A program made the translations under genes and the position numbers. 64,000 bases of DNA from Smaragdicoccus niigatensis DSM 44881 = NBRC 103563. GTDB lineage: Bacteria > Actinomycetota > Actinomycetes > Mycobacteriales > Mycobacteriaceae. The DNA lies in assembly GCF_000380645.1 (NCBI RefSeq), contig NZ_AQXZ01000007.1, forward strand, positions 1 through 64,000. The letters run 5' to 3'. This document shows positions 53,981 to 62,481 of the stretch, piece by piece (the stretch's first letter is position 1; each line of letters begins with the position of its first letter). Below the pieces are notes generated by a model. The model was not told the origin of the DNA. It did not search any database and was given only the letters and a program-made list of their open reading frames with translations.

Positions 53981-54807
53981 CCACCGCAGTCATCACGCAG
54001 AATCCTCCCGTTGAGAACCCCGGACTCGGTGTCATCGACATCTCCGGCACCAAGCGGACCCCGTTCGAGCGACTCGTGAGCGTCGAGGTCCGCAAGACCT
54101 ACGACACCGCCGCGGGCCGCTGGCTCCTCATCACGATCGGCATCCTGACGACGGTCGTCATGGGCATCGCCCTCGCGGTCAGCACCGTTCAGAACATCGA
54201 CATGAACTACGGCACGTTCATCGCGACGACGGCGTACACGACGTCGATCCTGCTGCCGATCCTCGGCATCCTGGTCGTGACGAGCGAATGGGGTCAGCGC
54301 ACCGCGATGGTGTCGTTCACTCTCGAGCCGAACCGCAGCCGTGTGATCGGTGCCAAGCTCGTCGCCGGGTTGATCCTGGCATTCGCCGCATCGCTGTACG
54401 CAGTCGTGACGGGCGCGATTGCGAACCTGATCTACGCCGCAATCGAAGGAACCCCCGCGTCATGGGAGTTCGGCGCCGCGATGTTCTTCGGCTTCGTCGC
54501 CATCCAGGTTCTCGGCATGATCACGGGCTTCGGCCTGGCGACGCTGCTGCTCAGCACGCCGGCCGCGATCGTCGTGTACTTCGTCTACAGCTTCGTCCTG
54601 CCGGCCCTGTTCGCCATTGGCGCACAGTTCCTGAGCTGGTTCGCCGACGTTGCGAAGTGGATCGACTTCGGTGGTGCGCAGGCGCCGCTGGCCGCGGGCA
54701 CGATGCACGGCGCGGACTGGGCTCACCTGGCCGTTGCCGGCTTGATCTGGCTTGTTCTGCCGCTGGTCATCGGACTCTGGCGGGTGCTTCGCGCCGAAGT
54801 GAAATAA
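53977..54807 (+). CDS. ABC-2-type transporter permease
   Basis: The 276-residue protein has a soluble N-terminus (to about 40) and six membrane segments, e.g. WLLITIGILTTVVMGIALAV, ILLPILGILVVTSEWGQRTAM (conserved TSEWxxRT of the family) and LAVAGLIWLVLPLVIGLWRVL. It forms the exporter with the preceding ATPase. Export substrate unknown. Followed by a strong hairpin. Confidence 0.9.
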   Translation: MTTAVITQNPPVENPGLGVIDISGTKRTPFERLVSVEVRKTYDTAAGRWLLITIGILTTVVMGIALAVSTVQNIDMNYGTFIATTAYTTSILLPILGILVVTSEWGQRTAMVSFTLEPNRSRVIGAKLVAGLILAFAASLYAVVTGAIANLIYAAIEGTPASWEFGAAMFFGFVAIQVLGMITGFGLATLLLSTPAAIVVYFVYSFVLPALFAIGAQFLSWFADVAKWIDFGGAQAPLAAGTMHGADWAHLAVAGLIWLVLPLVIGLWRVLRAEVK

Positions 54808-54827
54808 GCCACCCCGGGGGGTGTGGA

Positions 54828-54862
54828 GGAAACCGGCGGCCGTTTGACGGCCGCCGGTTTCC
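54828..54862 (+). terminator. Hairpin terminator after the ABC transporter operon
   Basis: GGAAACCGGCGGCCGT (54828-54843) pairs perfectly over 16 bp with ACGGCCGCCGGTTTCC (54847-54862), loop TTG. The following sequence is only mildly T-rich. Confidence 0.8.
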
Positions 54863-55031
54863 GGTGTCTGCTTGTGCTCATTTTCAAGAGCCCAGAGTCC
54901 CGATCCGCCCAACGATGTGATCTAGACCATAAATCCATCTACTCGGTAGTGTTTCCCTATGGACCTGCGCCGTCCGAAACGTTGAGCCAGGTCCGGGCTG
55001 TTCGTGCTCAGGAAGGTGGGTCGAGACAGAC

Positions 55032-55658
55032 GTGTCGATGCCGGTCTACCAGAGCATCGGAATTTGCATAAGCGCCGCAGCCGGTTTTCTCGGGCTTCCA
55101 AAAATTCTGGACGACGTGACGAATACGGCGCGCATTCAGAGAAAGTTTGAAGGCATCCAGCGAATCGCGGACAAGGCAGCCGACGGGCCAAGACAGGTAC
55201 TTCTCGACAAGGGCGCCGATCTAGGCAAACAGCTCGCATCCGTCTACGCAGTTCCGTCGGACCCCCGCGCGATGGTCGACCTCTCCCTGGGCATTACGTG
55301 GCTGGTGATCGGGGCGGCGCTGCTGCCGATCGTGGTCCGGGATTTTGAACACCACGGAGGACACAGTCCGTTCTACTGGGTCTTGGTCTACGCCGGTTTG
55401 TGGTTCACGCTGCGCGGATTGGTGCGACATCGGACAGTGCTGTGGAATCGGCGCCTATATATCGAACTGGATTGTCCGGCTGACCCACCCCTACTCAAGG
55501 TTCCGCCGTTACGCCGCAGTCTCAGACTTCAACGGAGCGTTGCCACCGTCAACAGAGTTCTCAACAAGGCGAGAGCAGCTTTCGAAACCAATCCAGATGT
55601 AGGCCTCGCCGAACATGTTCGCAATGCCATTACCGAACTAGAGCAGGGAAAGAGCTAG
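55032..55658 (+). CDS. Hypothetical membrane protein, 208 residues
   Basis: Not recognised. It has a hydrophobic N-terminus (about 6-25), a polar helix (30-70), two membrane segments (about 84-104 and 113-133), then a basic C-terminal region with helices (RSLRLQRSVATVNRVLNKAR). Start is GTG at 55032 or ATG six bases on. Base composition is slightly less GC-rich than neighbours (e.g. AAAATT, TATATA near 55100 and 55457), which may hint at later acquisition. Confidence 0.6.
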   Translation: MSMPVYQSIGICISAAAGFLGLPKILDDVTNTARIQRKFEGIQRIADKAADGPRQVLLDKGADLGKQLASVYAVPSDPRAMVDLSLGITWLVIGAALLPIVVRDFEHHGGHSPFYWVLVYAGLWFTLRGLVRHRTVLWNRRLYIELDCPADPPLLKVPPLRRSLRLQRSVATVNRVLNKARAAFETNPDVGLAEHVRNAITELEQGKS

Positions 55659-55714
55659 CCGGTCCAGTTTCCGGCCGTTCGGAACAAATCGGGCACTGCC
55701 GCTACGCTCCTTGC

Positions 55715-56311
55715 GTGACTTTTGCCGGCGGAACAACGCCTCCCGGTTGGTACCCGGACCAGTACGGCCAGCAGCGCTGGTGGGACGGATACGCCTGGAC
55801 CGACCACGTTCAGGCCCAGACTCAGTTCGTTCCGCAGCCCAAACGCCCGCGTCGTCTGCCGCTCATCCTGGGACTCGTCGCAGCGGTCGTGGCGATGGTC
55901 GGCATCGGCGGCGGCGCGGCCGCGTATCTCTTGACGCGCGGCCCGTCCCCCGAGGACGTCGTCCAGCAATGGCTCGTCGCGAAGACCTGCGAAGAAGAGA
56001 AGAAACTCGTCACCGGTAAAGAACTCGATCGCGTGCAGGCAAACCTCAATTCGCACGACGACGAGATCACCTGCGACTACTCCGATTGGGACTATTCGGA
56101 CTACACGGTGGACTCCTCGAACATCGACGGTTCCGACGCGAAATTCACGGTCACGGGCACGTGGCATTACCGCGGCACCGATCCGGACGCCGACAAAGAG
56201 GGCGGCTTCGAGATCCACATGCAACTGACGAAGCTCGACGACGGCTGGAAGATCAAGGGCATGCAGTGGTGTCACGGCAACGACGACGACCCTGCGGAGT
56301 GCGCCGAGTAA
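55715..56311 (+). CDS. DUF2510 protein with DUF4878-like extracytoplasmic domain
   Basis: The 198-residue protein has a DUF2510 motif (PPGWYPDQYGQQRWWDGYAWTDHV, 9-32), a basic stretch, a membrane segment (about 49-71) and an acidic extracytoplasmic domain starting PSPEDVVQQWLVAKTCEEEKKLVTG with four cysteines (KTC, ITC, QWC, AEC). TACGCT (55703-55708) lies six bases before the GTG start. Function unknown. A second DUF2510 protein is 5 kb away. Confidence 0.82.
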   Translation: MTFAGGTTPPGWYPDQYGQQRWWDGYAWTDHVQAQTQFVPQPKRPRRLPLILGLVAAVVAMVGIGGGAAAYLLTRGPSPEDVVQQWLVAKTCEEEKKLVTGKELDRVQANLNSHDDEITCDYSDWDYSDYTVDSSNIDGSDAKFTVTGTWHYRGTDPDADKEGGFEIHMQLTKLDDGWKIKGMQWCHGNDDDPAECAE

Positions 56312-56313
56312 CA

Positions 56314-56337
56314 GCCTGCAAATGACCATTTGCAGGC
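56314..56337. promoter_or_regulatory. Perfect palindrome overlapping the ramB -35 region (probable operator)
   Basis: GCCTGCAAATG (56314-56324) and CATTTGCAGGC (56327-56337) form an 11-bp perfect inverted repeat with a 2-bp spacer. It contains TGCAAA/TTTGCA half-sites like RamB boxes, and TTGCAG at 56330-56335 would be the -35 for the -10 at 56352. RamB is known to repress its own gene in corynebacteria. Confidence 0.6.
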
Positions 56338-56351
56338 TTGCGAATCCGACG

Positions 56352-56357
56352 TAGGCT
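56352..56357 (+). promoter_or_regulatory. -10 element of ramB (leaderless)
   Basis: TAGGCT lies six bases before the ramB ATG and 16 bases after TTGCAG in the palindrome. Confidence 0.55.
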
Positions 56358-56363
56358 GACCTT

Positions 56364-57770
56364 ATGTCGAAGACCTTCGTCGGGGCTCGACTTCGTCAGC
56401 TACGTCATGAACGCGGCCTCAGCCAAAGCGCCTTGGCGAAGCAGCTCGAGATCTCAGCGAGCTATCTCAATCAGATCGAGCACGATGTCCGTCCCCTGAC
56501 GGTGCCCGTATTACTCCGCATCAGCGAGGTTTTCGGCATCGATGCGTCGTTCTTCGCGTCCCAGGACGACACCCGACTTGTCGCCGAACTCCAGGAAGTC
56601 GCGCTCGATGTCGAGATGGGCATCGACGCTGACGCCCACCAGATCGCCGACATGGTGTCCACGTATCCGACGCTCGCGCGCGCGATGGTCAACCTCCACC
56701 GCCGCTACCGGAACACGTCCGCGGCCCTGGCGGCGGCAACCGAAGACCGCGCCGACGGCAGCGGCAGTGCCGCGATCAGCAAGCCGCACGAAGAGGTCCG
56801 CGACTACTTCTACCAACGGCAGAACTACCTTCACGATCTCGACGTCGCGGCGGAAGAACTGACGGCCCGGATGCGTTTCCACGGCGGCGACGTCCATCGC
56901 GAGATCCGCCGGCGGCTCGCCAGCCAGCATGATGTTCAGGTCGTCGAGCGCATCGACCTCGGCGGAGGGCTGCTGCACCGATATGACCCCGATACCCGGG
57001 TGCTGGAGATCGCGCCGCACCTTTCCGCCGGTCAGCGCACCTTCAAACTGGCAGCCGAACTCGCCTACCTCGAGGTCGGCGACCTGATCAAGGCAAACGT
57101 CGAGGAGGGGAACTTCACCTCCGACGCGTCGCGCAAACTTGCCATGCTCGGGTTTGCGAACTATTTCGCCGCAGCGACCGTCTTGCCATACACGCACTTC
57201 CACGAAGTGGCCGAGGAGTACCGCTACGACATCGAACGGCTGTCGGCGTTCTTCGCACAGAGCTACGAGACGATCTGCCACCGACTGTCGACGCTGCAGC
57301 GACCGAAGCTCCGGGGCGTCCCGTTCTCGTTCGTGCGCGTCGACCGTGCCGGCAACATGTCGAAACGGCAGTCCGCCACCGGCTTTCACTTCTCGTCGAG
57401 CGGCGGCACGTGCCCGCTATGGAACGTGTACGAGACGTTCGCCTACCCCGGCAAGATCATGATTCAGATCGCACAGATGCCGGACGGACGCAAATACCTA
57501 TGGGTCGCGCGCACGGTCGAGCGGCGGGCGTCGCAGTTCAACCAGCCAAGCAAGACGTTCGCCATCGGACTCGGCTGCGAACTTCGCCATGCCAATAGAC
57601 TCGTCTACGCCGACGGCATCGACCTCGTCGATGCGAAGGCGACCCCCATCGGTGCGGGATGCCGAGTGTGCGAGCGATCGAACTGCCCGCAGCGGGCGTT
57701 CCCGCCCCTCGGCAAGGAGATCGACATCAGCGAACATCAGAGTTCGATCGCGCCATATCTGATCGGCTGA
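56364..57770 (+). CDS. ramB: Acetate/propionate metabolism regulator RamB
   Basis: The 468-residue protein has an N-terminal XRE HTH (LRQLRHERGLSQSALAKQLEISASYLNQIE begins the domain, residues 11-40), an IrrE/ImmA-like central domain (about 150-290) and a C-terminal DUF2083 domain with cysteines GCRVCERSNCPQRAFPPLG near 430-448. RamB controls aceA and other acetate genes in Corynebacterium and M. tuberculosis (Rv0465c). The presence of RamB-like boxes upstream of both aceA and ramB supports the assignment. ATG set by the -10 spacing. Confidence 0.93.
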   Translation: MSKTFVGARLRQLRHERGLSQSALAKQLEISASYLNQIEHDVRPLTVPVLLRISEVFGIDASFFASQDDTRLVAELQEVALDVEMGIDADAHQIADMVSTYPTLARAMVNLHRRYRNTSAALAAATEDRADGSGSAAISKPHEEVRDYFYQRQNYLHDLDVAAEELTARMRFHGGDVHREIRRRLASQHDVQVVERIDLGGGLLHRYDPDTRVLEIAPHLSAGQRTFKLAAELAYLEVGDLIKANVEEGNFTSDASRKLAMLGFANYFAAATVLPYTHFHEVAEEYRYDIERLSAFFAQSYETICHRLSTLQRPKLRGVPFSFVRVDRAGNMSKRQSATGFHFSSSGGTCPLWNVYETFAYPGKIMIQIAQMPDGRKYLWVARTVERRASQFNQPSKTFAIGLGCELRHANRLVYADGIDLVDAKATPIGAGCRVCERSNCPQRAFPPLGKEIDISEHQSSIAPYLIG

Positions 57771-57941
57771 CAATTCGGACACATGTGATGTACGCCACGC
57801 CGAGCAGGGTCCTGAAGGATAAAGACGCGACGGCGTAGCGTCCGCAACGTCGGCAAAGCCGCCAATGAACCCCAAATTCGACAGCACCGTCCGATCGACG
57901 TGGATGGCGGACATTTTGCTGTCGACTGCTCTAGGAGAGCA

Positions 57942-58844
57942 ATGACAGAGTTGCAGCCGTTCTTCAAGGACGTCCAGACTCATTACGACCTGTCGGACGA
58001 ATTCTTCAACTTGTTCCTCGACCCGACGCACACCTACAGCTGTGCGTATTTCCGGCGCGATGACCTGACTCTCGAACAAGCTCAGCTCGCGAAGATCGAT
58101 CTCGCACTCGACAAGTGCGATCTTCGTCCCGGGATGACCCTGCTCGACATCGGCTGCGGCTGGGGCGCGGTGTTGAAGCGGGCGGTCGAACGCTATGACG
58201 TCAACGTCATCGGCCTGACGCTGAGCAAGAACCAGCACGCGGCGGTCAACGCCGACCTGAAGAAGCTGGACTCGACGCGCCATGCCGAGGTTCGGTTGCA
58301 GGGCTGGGAAGAGTTCAACGAGAAGGTCGACCGAATCGTCAGCATCGGCGCGTTCGAGCACTTCCGGTACGAGCGCTATGACGACTTCTTCAACTTCGCG
58401 TACTCGGCGCTGCCCTCGGACGGCTCGATGTTGCTGCACACGATTACGAACTTCGACCGGCACACCCTTCGCGACCGCGGAATCCGACTTGGACGCGAGA
58501 ATCTGCAATTCTTCCGATTCATCGCGACGGAGATCTTCCCCGGCGGGCAGCTGCCCCAGCCGAAGCAAGTGATAGACGGCGCGACCGCGGTCGGATTCAA
58601 CGTCGAGCGGGTACATCCCCTGCAACAGCACTACGCGAAGACCCTCGACATCTGGGCGGCCAACCTCGAAGCCCGTCGCGAGGACGCGATCGCGATCCAC
58701 TCGCTTGAAATGTACGACCGCTACATGAAGTACCTGACGGGCTGCGCCGACCACTTCCGGCAGGGCTACATCGACGTCATGCAGTTCACGCTTCGCAAGA
58801 GCCCGTGGACAACGCTGTCCAGCGACATCCCCTCGGTGCTCTAG
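57942..58844 (+). CDS. Mycolic acid cyclopropane synthase-family methyltransferase (UmaA/PcaA-like)
   Basis: The 300-residue enzyme starts TELQPFFKDVQTHYDLSDEFF, has the SAM motif MTLLDIGCGWGAVLKRAVER near 65-84, GLTLSKNQ near 97, the bicarbonate-site region SIGAFEHFRYERYDDFF and the end RKSPWTTLSS. Such enzymes add cyclopropane or methyl groups to mycolic acid chains. Which member (UmaA, PcaA, CmaA) it equals cannot be decided by reading. AGGAGAG precedes the ATG at 57942. Located after ramB, near the region of umaA/pcaA in mycobacteria. Confidence 0.92.
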   Translation: MTELQPFFKDVQTHYDLSDEFFNLFLDPTHTYSCAYFRRDDLTLEQAQLAKIDLALDKCDLRPGMTLLDIGCGWGAVLKRAVERYDVNVIGLTLSKNQHAAVNADLKKLDSTRHAEVRLQGWEEFNEKVDRIVSIGAFEHFRYERYDDFFNFAYSALPSDGSMLLHTITNFDRHTLRDRGIRLGRENLQFFRFIATEIFPGGQLPQPKQVIDGATAVGFNVERVHPLQQHYAKTLDIWAANLEARREDAIAIHSLEMYDRYMKYLTGCADHFRQGYIDVMQFTLRKSPWTTLSSDIPSVL

Positions 58845-58855
58845 CCAACCGAATG

Positions 58856-58898
58856 CAGCACTGGCTGGCCTGCGCCGGGGGCAGGCCAGCCAGTGCTG
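58856..58898. terminator. Bidirectional hairpin terminator, 18-bp stem
   Basis: CAGCACTGGCTGGCCTGC (58856-58873) pairs perfectly with the segment at 58881-58898, loop of seven bases. It separates two convergent genes. Confidence 0.85.
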
Positions 58899-58905
58899 AT
58901 CGGAT

Positions 58906-60741
58906 CTAAAACGCTGCTTCGTCGAGCTCCATGATGTCGTTGCACACCGTCGAGATGATCTGGCGAGTCGCCGTGATCCGAGGCAGGACGTTGTAGCAGA
59001 AGAAGCTCGCGACCGCGACTTTGCCCTCGTAGAAGCGACGATCCTTGTCGTGGGTGTCCTCGTCTTCGAGCTTCTCGAGCGCGATCTGCGCCTGCAGCAG
59101 CAGACGCCAGCCGATCATGAGGTCACCAACGGCCAGCAGGAAACGCACCGAAGCCAAGCCGACCTTGTACAGCTCCGACGGCGTGCGCTGCGAACCCATC
59201 AAGTGCCCGAAGAGCTGACCGTTGATCGCGTGGATGTCGTCGAGCGCGGTCTGCAGCAGTTCGCGCTCGTCCTTGAGCGACTCCGGGCCGTCCGAGTCGA
59301 TGAACTTCTTGAGCTCACCGGTGACGTGGCCGTAGGCGCCACCCTTGTCGCGGGCGATCTTGCGGAAGAAGAAGTCCTGCGCCTGAATCGCGGTCGTGCC
59401 CTCGTAGAGCGAGTCGATCTTCGCGTCGCGAATGTACTGCTCAATCGGGTAGTCCTGCAGGAAGCCCGAGCCACCGAGCGTCTGCAGCGACTCCGTCAGC
59501 ATCTCGTACGCGCGCTCGGAGCCGACACCCTTCACGATTGGGAGAAGGAAGTCGTCGATGCGATGCGCCATAGCGGCATCCGCACCCGAAACCTTTTCGG
59601 CGACAACCGGATCCTGGTGTGCGGCGCAATACATCCAGACCGCACGGAGGCCTTCGGCGTACGCCTTCTGCATCGCGAGGCTTCGGCGGACGTCCGGGTG
59701 GTGCATGATCGTCACGCGCGGCGCGGCCTTGTCCATCGAGTGCGTGAGGTCCGCACCCTGGACGCGTTCCTTCGCGTAGGCCAGCGCATTGAGGTAGCCG
59801 GTCGAAAGCGTGCCCGCCGCCTTTGTGCCGACCATCATGCGGGCGTTCTCGATGACCTTGAACATCTGCGCGATGCCGTCGTGCTTGTCGCCGACGAGCC
59901 AGCCGACGGCCGGGTTGTCGGTAGCGCCGAAGGTGACCTCACACGTGGCCGAGGACTTGATGCCCATCTTGTGCTCGACGCCGGTCACGTAAGCGCCGTT
60001 GCGCTCGCCGATCTCCATCGTCTCCGGGTCGTGGTGGAACTTCGGCACATAGAACAGGCTGAGCCCCTTGGTACCGGGGCCAGCGCCCTCGGGACGAGCG
60101 AGCACCAGGTGGAACAGGTTCGGGGATACGTCGTCGACGTCACCGCCGGTGATGAAGCGCTTCACGCCCTCGATGTGCCACGTGCCGTCGGGCTGCTCGA
60201 TCGCCTTCGTGCGGCCGGCGCCGACGTCCGAACCGGCGTCCGGCTCGGTGAGGACCATCGTGGCGGCCCACTTGTTCTCGTAGGCGAAGGACGCCCATTG
60301 CTTCTGCTGGTCGTTGCCCTCCTTGTAGAGGACGTTTGCCATGACCGGGCCGAGGTTGTTGAAGTTCGCGGCGGGGTTCGCGGACACCAGCAGCTCCTGG
60401 ATCGACCAGAAGAGCGGCGCCGGGGCCGGCTCACCACCCATGCCCGTGTCGAGTCCGAGGCGGACGAAATCGGCCTCCATGAGCGCCTTGATCGAGCGCT
60501 TCAGCGCGTCCGGCAGCTTCACCGAGGCATTCGCGACGTCGAACTCGGTCGGGTTGCGGTCAGCCTCGGCCCATGAGTCGGCGACCGGTCCTTCGGCAAG
60601 GCGAACGACCTCTTCGAGAACGGCTTTCACCGTTTCCGTGTCGAGGTCGCCGTAGACACCGTTGTCGAGCAGTTCGTCGATTCCGAGAACCTCGAACAGG
60701 TTGAACTCGATGTCACGAAGGTTGGCTTTGTAATGACCCAC
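58906..60741 (-). CDS. fadE5: Acyl-CoA dehydrogenase FadE5
   Basis: The 611-residue protein has the same length as mycobacterial FadE5 and shares its ends ([19 protein letters not shown] at the start, [10 protein letters not shown] at the finish). It shows [48 protein letters not shown] and the C-terminal [21 protein letters not shown] with LYEGTTAIQ. It oxidises saturated acyl-CoAs with FAD. GTG at 60741 follows GAGGAGATCATT. Divergent from an acyltransferase gene. Confidence 0.95.
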   Translation of the reverse strand: MGHYKANLRDIEFNLFEVLGIDELLDNGVYGDLDTETVKAVLEEVVRLAEGPVADSWAEADRNPTEFDVANASVKLPDALKRSIKALMEADFVRLGLDTGMGGEPAPAPLFWSIQELLVSANPAANFNNLGPVMANVLYKEGNDQQKQWASFAYENKWAATMVLTEPDAGSDVGAGRTKAIEQPDGTWHIEGVKRFITGGDVDDVSPNLFHLVLARPEGAGPGTKGLSLFYVPKFHHDPETMEIGERNGAYVTGVEHKMGIKSSATCEVTFGATDNPAVGWLVGDKHDGIAQMFKVIENARMMVGTKAAGTLSTGYLNALAYAKERVQGADLTHSMDKAAPRVTIMHHPDVRRSLAMQKAYAEGLRAVWMYCAAHQDPVVAEKVSGADAAMAHRIDDFLLPIVKGVGSERAYEMLTESLQTLGGSGFLQDYPIEQYIRDAKIDSLYEGTTAIQAQDFFFRKIARDKGGAYGHVTGELKKFIDSDGPESLKDERELLQTALDDIHAINGQLFGHLMGSQRTPSELYKVGLASVRFLLAVGDLMIGWRLLLQAQIALEKLEDEDTHDKDRRFYEGKVAVASFFCYNVLPRITATRQIISTVCNDIMELDEAAF

Positions 60742-60890
60742 AATGATCTCCTCAGCGCGCGCAGGGGTGCTGGCGGATTGAGCTAAACACCACGGCGTCG
60801 GTGCCGCAATAGAATCGGCGAGGCGGACAGCGTTTGGGGCAGTTGCTTTGTCAATCGCTCCAAGCAACTCTGCAGAGCTACGCTCCGAAC

Positions 60891-61721
60891 GTGGCGAAAC
60901 GTCAAGACTCCAGCTATGTGGTGCCTCCAGCACCCTCACCAGAGGCATTGGCGCCGTTCGTTTCCGCGCTGGCACCCTTGCGACGGATCATCAAGCCGAA
61001 GTTGTACGGCATCGAGAACGTCCCAGAGCGCGGTGCTCTGCTGGTCGGCAACCACACGTTGTGGGGAGTGTTCGACCTCGCGCTGCTGGGACCGGAGTTC
61101 ATCGACCGGAAGATCGTGGTGCGCGGCCTTGCGGACCACTTCCACTTCAAAGTCCCGCTCCACCGTGACGCGATTACCGCCATGGGCGCCGTCCCGGGAA
61201 CCCGAGACAATGTTCGCGAACTCATGCGTCGCGGCGACAACATCCTGGTCTTTCCGGGCGGGGCACGCGAGGTGGCCAAGCGCAAAGGCGAGAAATATCA
61301 GCTGATCTGGAAGAACCGGATCGGCTTTGCGCTGATGGCGATCGAAGGCCGGTATCCGATCATTCCGTTCGCCTCGCTGGGCATCGAAGATGCCCTGGAC
61401 ATCGTCCTGGACACCGAGAACCCGGTGTTGGCTCCCGCCCGGATTTTTGCCAAGAAGTTCTTGGACGCCGAGGCACTGCCGATCGTGCGGGGCGTTGGGC
61501 CGCTGCCGATCCCCCGGCCCGACCGGCTCTACTTCTGGTTTGGCGAACCCATCTCGACACTCGAGTACGACGGGGTGGCCAACGAAGAAAGTGCACGGGA
61601 CCTGCGAGCTCGCACGGCCGCGGCGATCGAGGGTGGGCTGGACTTCTTGCAGGCTGAGCGTGAGCACGATCCGGAGCGATCGTTGCTCAGGCGAATTCTC
61701 GGAAGCGGCTCGGAGGCCTGA
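60891..61721 (+). CDS. Lysophospholipid/glycerolipid acyltransferase
   Basis: The 276-residue protein has PlsC-like blocks: [15 protein letters not shown] near 52 (His-x6-Asp instead of His-x4-Asp), VFPGGAREV near 120 (FPGG, as in DGAT-like acyltransferases, rather than FPEG), [10 protein letters not shown] near 155 and the end FWFGEPIST. It may acylate diacylglycerol or a lysolipid at the membrane. TACGCT (60879-60884) lies six bases before the GTG start. Confidence 0.86.
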   Translation: MAKRQDSSYVVPPAPSPEALAPFVSALAPLRRIIKPKLYGIENVPERGALLVGNHTLWGVFDLALLGPEFIDRKIVVRGLADHFHFKVPLHRDAITAMGAVPGTRDNVRELMRRGDNILVFPGGAREVAKRKGEKYQLIWKNRIGFALMAIEGRYPIIPFASLGIEDALDIVLDTENPVLAPARIFAKKFLDAEALPIVRGVGPLPIPRPDRLYFWFGEPISTLEYDGVANEESARDLRARTAAAIEGGLDFLQAEREHDPERSLLRRILGSGSEA

Positions 61722-61730
61722 CGCGCGGCC

Positions 61731-62228
61731 TCAGATCTCGGGCAGCTCGTTCACGGGAACGGTCGGCGGCGTCGTGAAGAAATCGTGACTGTAGGGCCGC
61801 GGATTGCACGGGCGGCCGTTGACAACGTCGAACAGCGCCTGAATCTGCGCAGCAAGTGCGGGAGTCCATCCGCCCTTGTTCTTGCGGTCGATCAGTTCGT
61901 CCAGCGCGGCAGCGGCGGCGGCCTTCCCCTCGGCATTGTATTTCTGGAAGGTCCCAAGATAGAGGCGGTCGGCGGCCGACTGCCCCGGCTCGAGCTGGCG
62001 GCGGTTATCGCCCATCGCCGCATTGAGTTCTTCGGCGTGCTTGTACCACCAGTTTTCGAGCTTGAGCAGGTCGATGCACTTGATGCGGCAGAGGATGGCA
62101 TCGGCAATCCCCAGGCTGTCGCAGCCCTTGTCGCAAACCTTCGACAGCCGGTTGTAGCGATCGGCCATGGCATAGGCATCGATCCCGGCGGCAATCGCAT
62201 CGTCCTTGTTGGGCATTTTGATGGCCAT
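61731..62228 (-). CDS. Hypothetical protein with twin Cys-x3-Cys motif, 165 residues
   Basis: Not recognised. After MAIKMPNKDDAIAAGIDAYA it has Cys32-x3-Cys36 and Cys47-x3-Cys51 (VCDKGCDSLG, ILCRIKCIDLL), ten residues apart, then an Ala-rich helical region and a Pro-rich end (GRPCNPRPYSHDFFTTPPT). CAGGAGATATCGC precedes the ATG. Codons differ from neighbours (GAT, AAT, GGG, CTG and GCC favoured over GAC, AAC, GGC, CTC and GCG), suggesting transfer, perhaps from a proteobacterium. The four cysteines may bind a metal ion or pair as disulfides. Confidence 0.68.
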   Translation of the reverse strand: MAIKMPNKDDAIAAGIDAYAMADRYNRLSKVCDKGCDSLGIADAILCRIKCIDLLKLENWWYKHAEELNAAMGDNRRQLEPGQSAADRLYLGTFQKYNAEGKAAAAAALDELIDRKNKGGWTPALAAQIQALFDVVNGRPCNPRPYSHDFFTTPPTVPVNELPEI

Positions 62229-62481
62229 GCGATATCTCCTGCCGGGCGAATTGTCCGGGTAAGAGTATCGGCCGTTCGGACGCGCATCCGTTCGACACAC
62301 CATCGATGCCGTAATGGATGCGCGTCGGGTATCGGAGCAGCAAAGTCTGCATTTTCCCTAGTAGACGCCCAAAATTGCCGGGACCGAGCTGAGATTCGTA
62401 CCGATATCATGCCAGTTGCTGTAGCAACTCGAACATTAACCCCGCGTAGGATGGCATCCACACGACTTCGAAGGGGGCAGC

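Noticed and set aside
57771-57941. Possible gene or regulatory RNA between ramB and the cyclopropane-synthase-like gene
   Set aside because: No coding signal, conserved box or strong hairpin was seen in these 171 bp beyond the ribosome-binding site.
62229-62481. Possible small gene in the 253-bp divergent gap before the TetR gene
   Set aside because: The frames found are short and lack start signals; no operator palindrome was clear enough to report.
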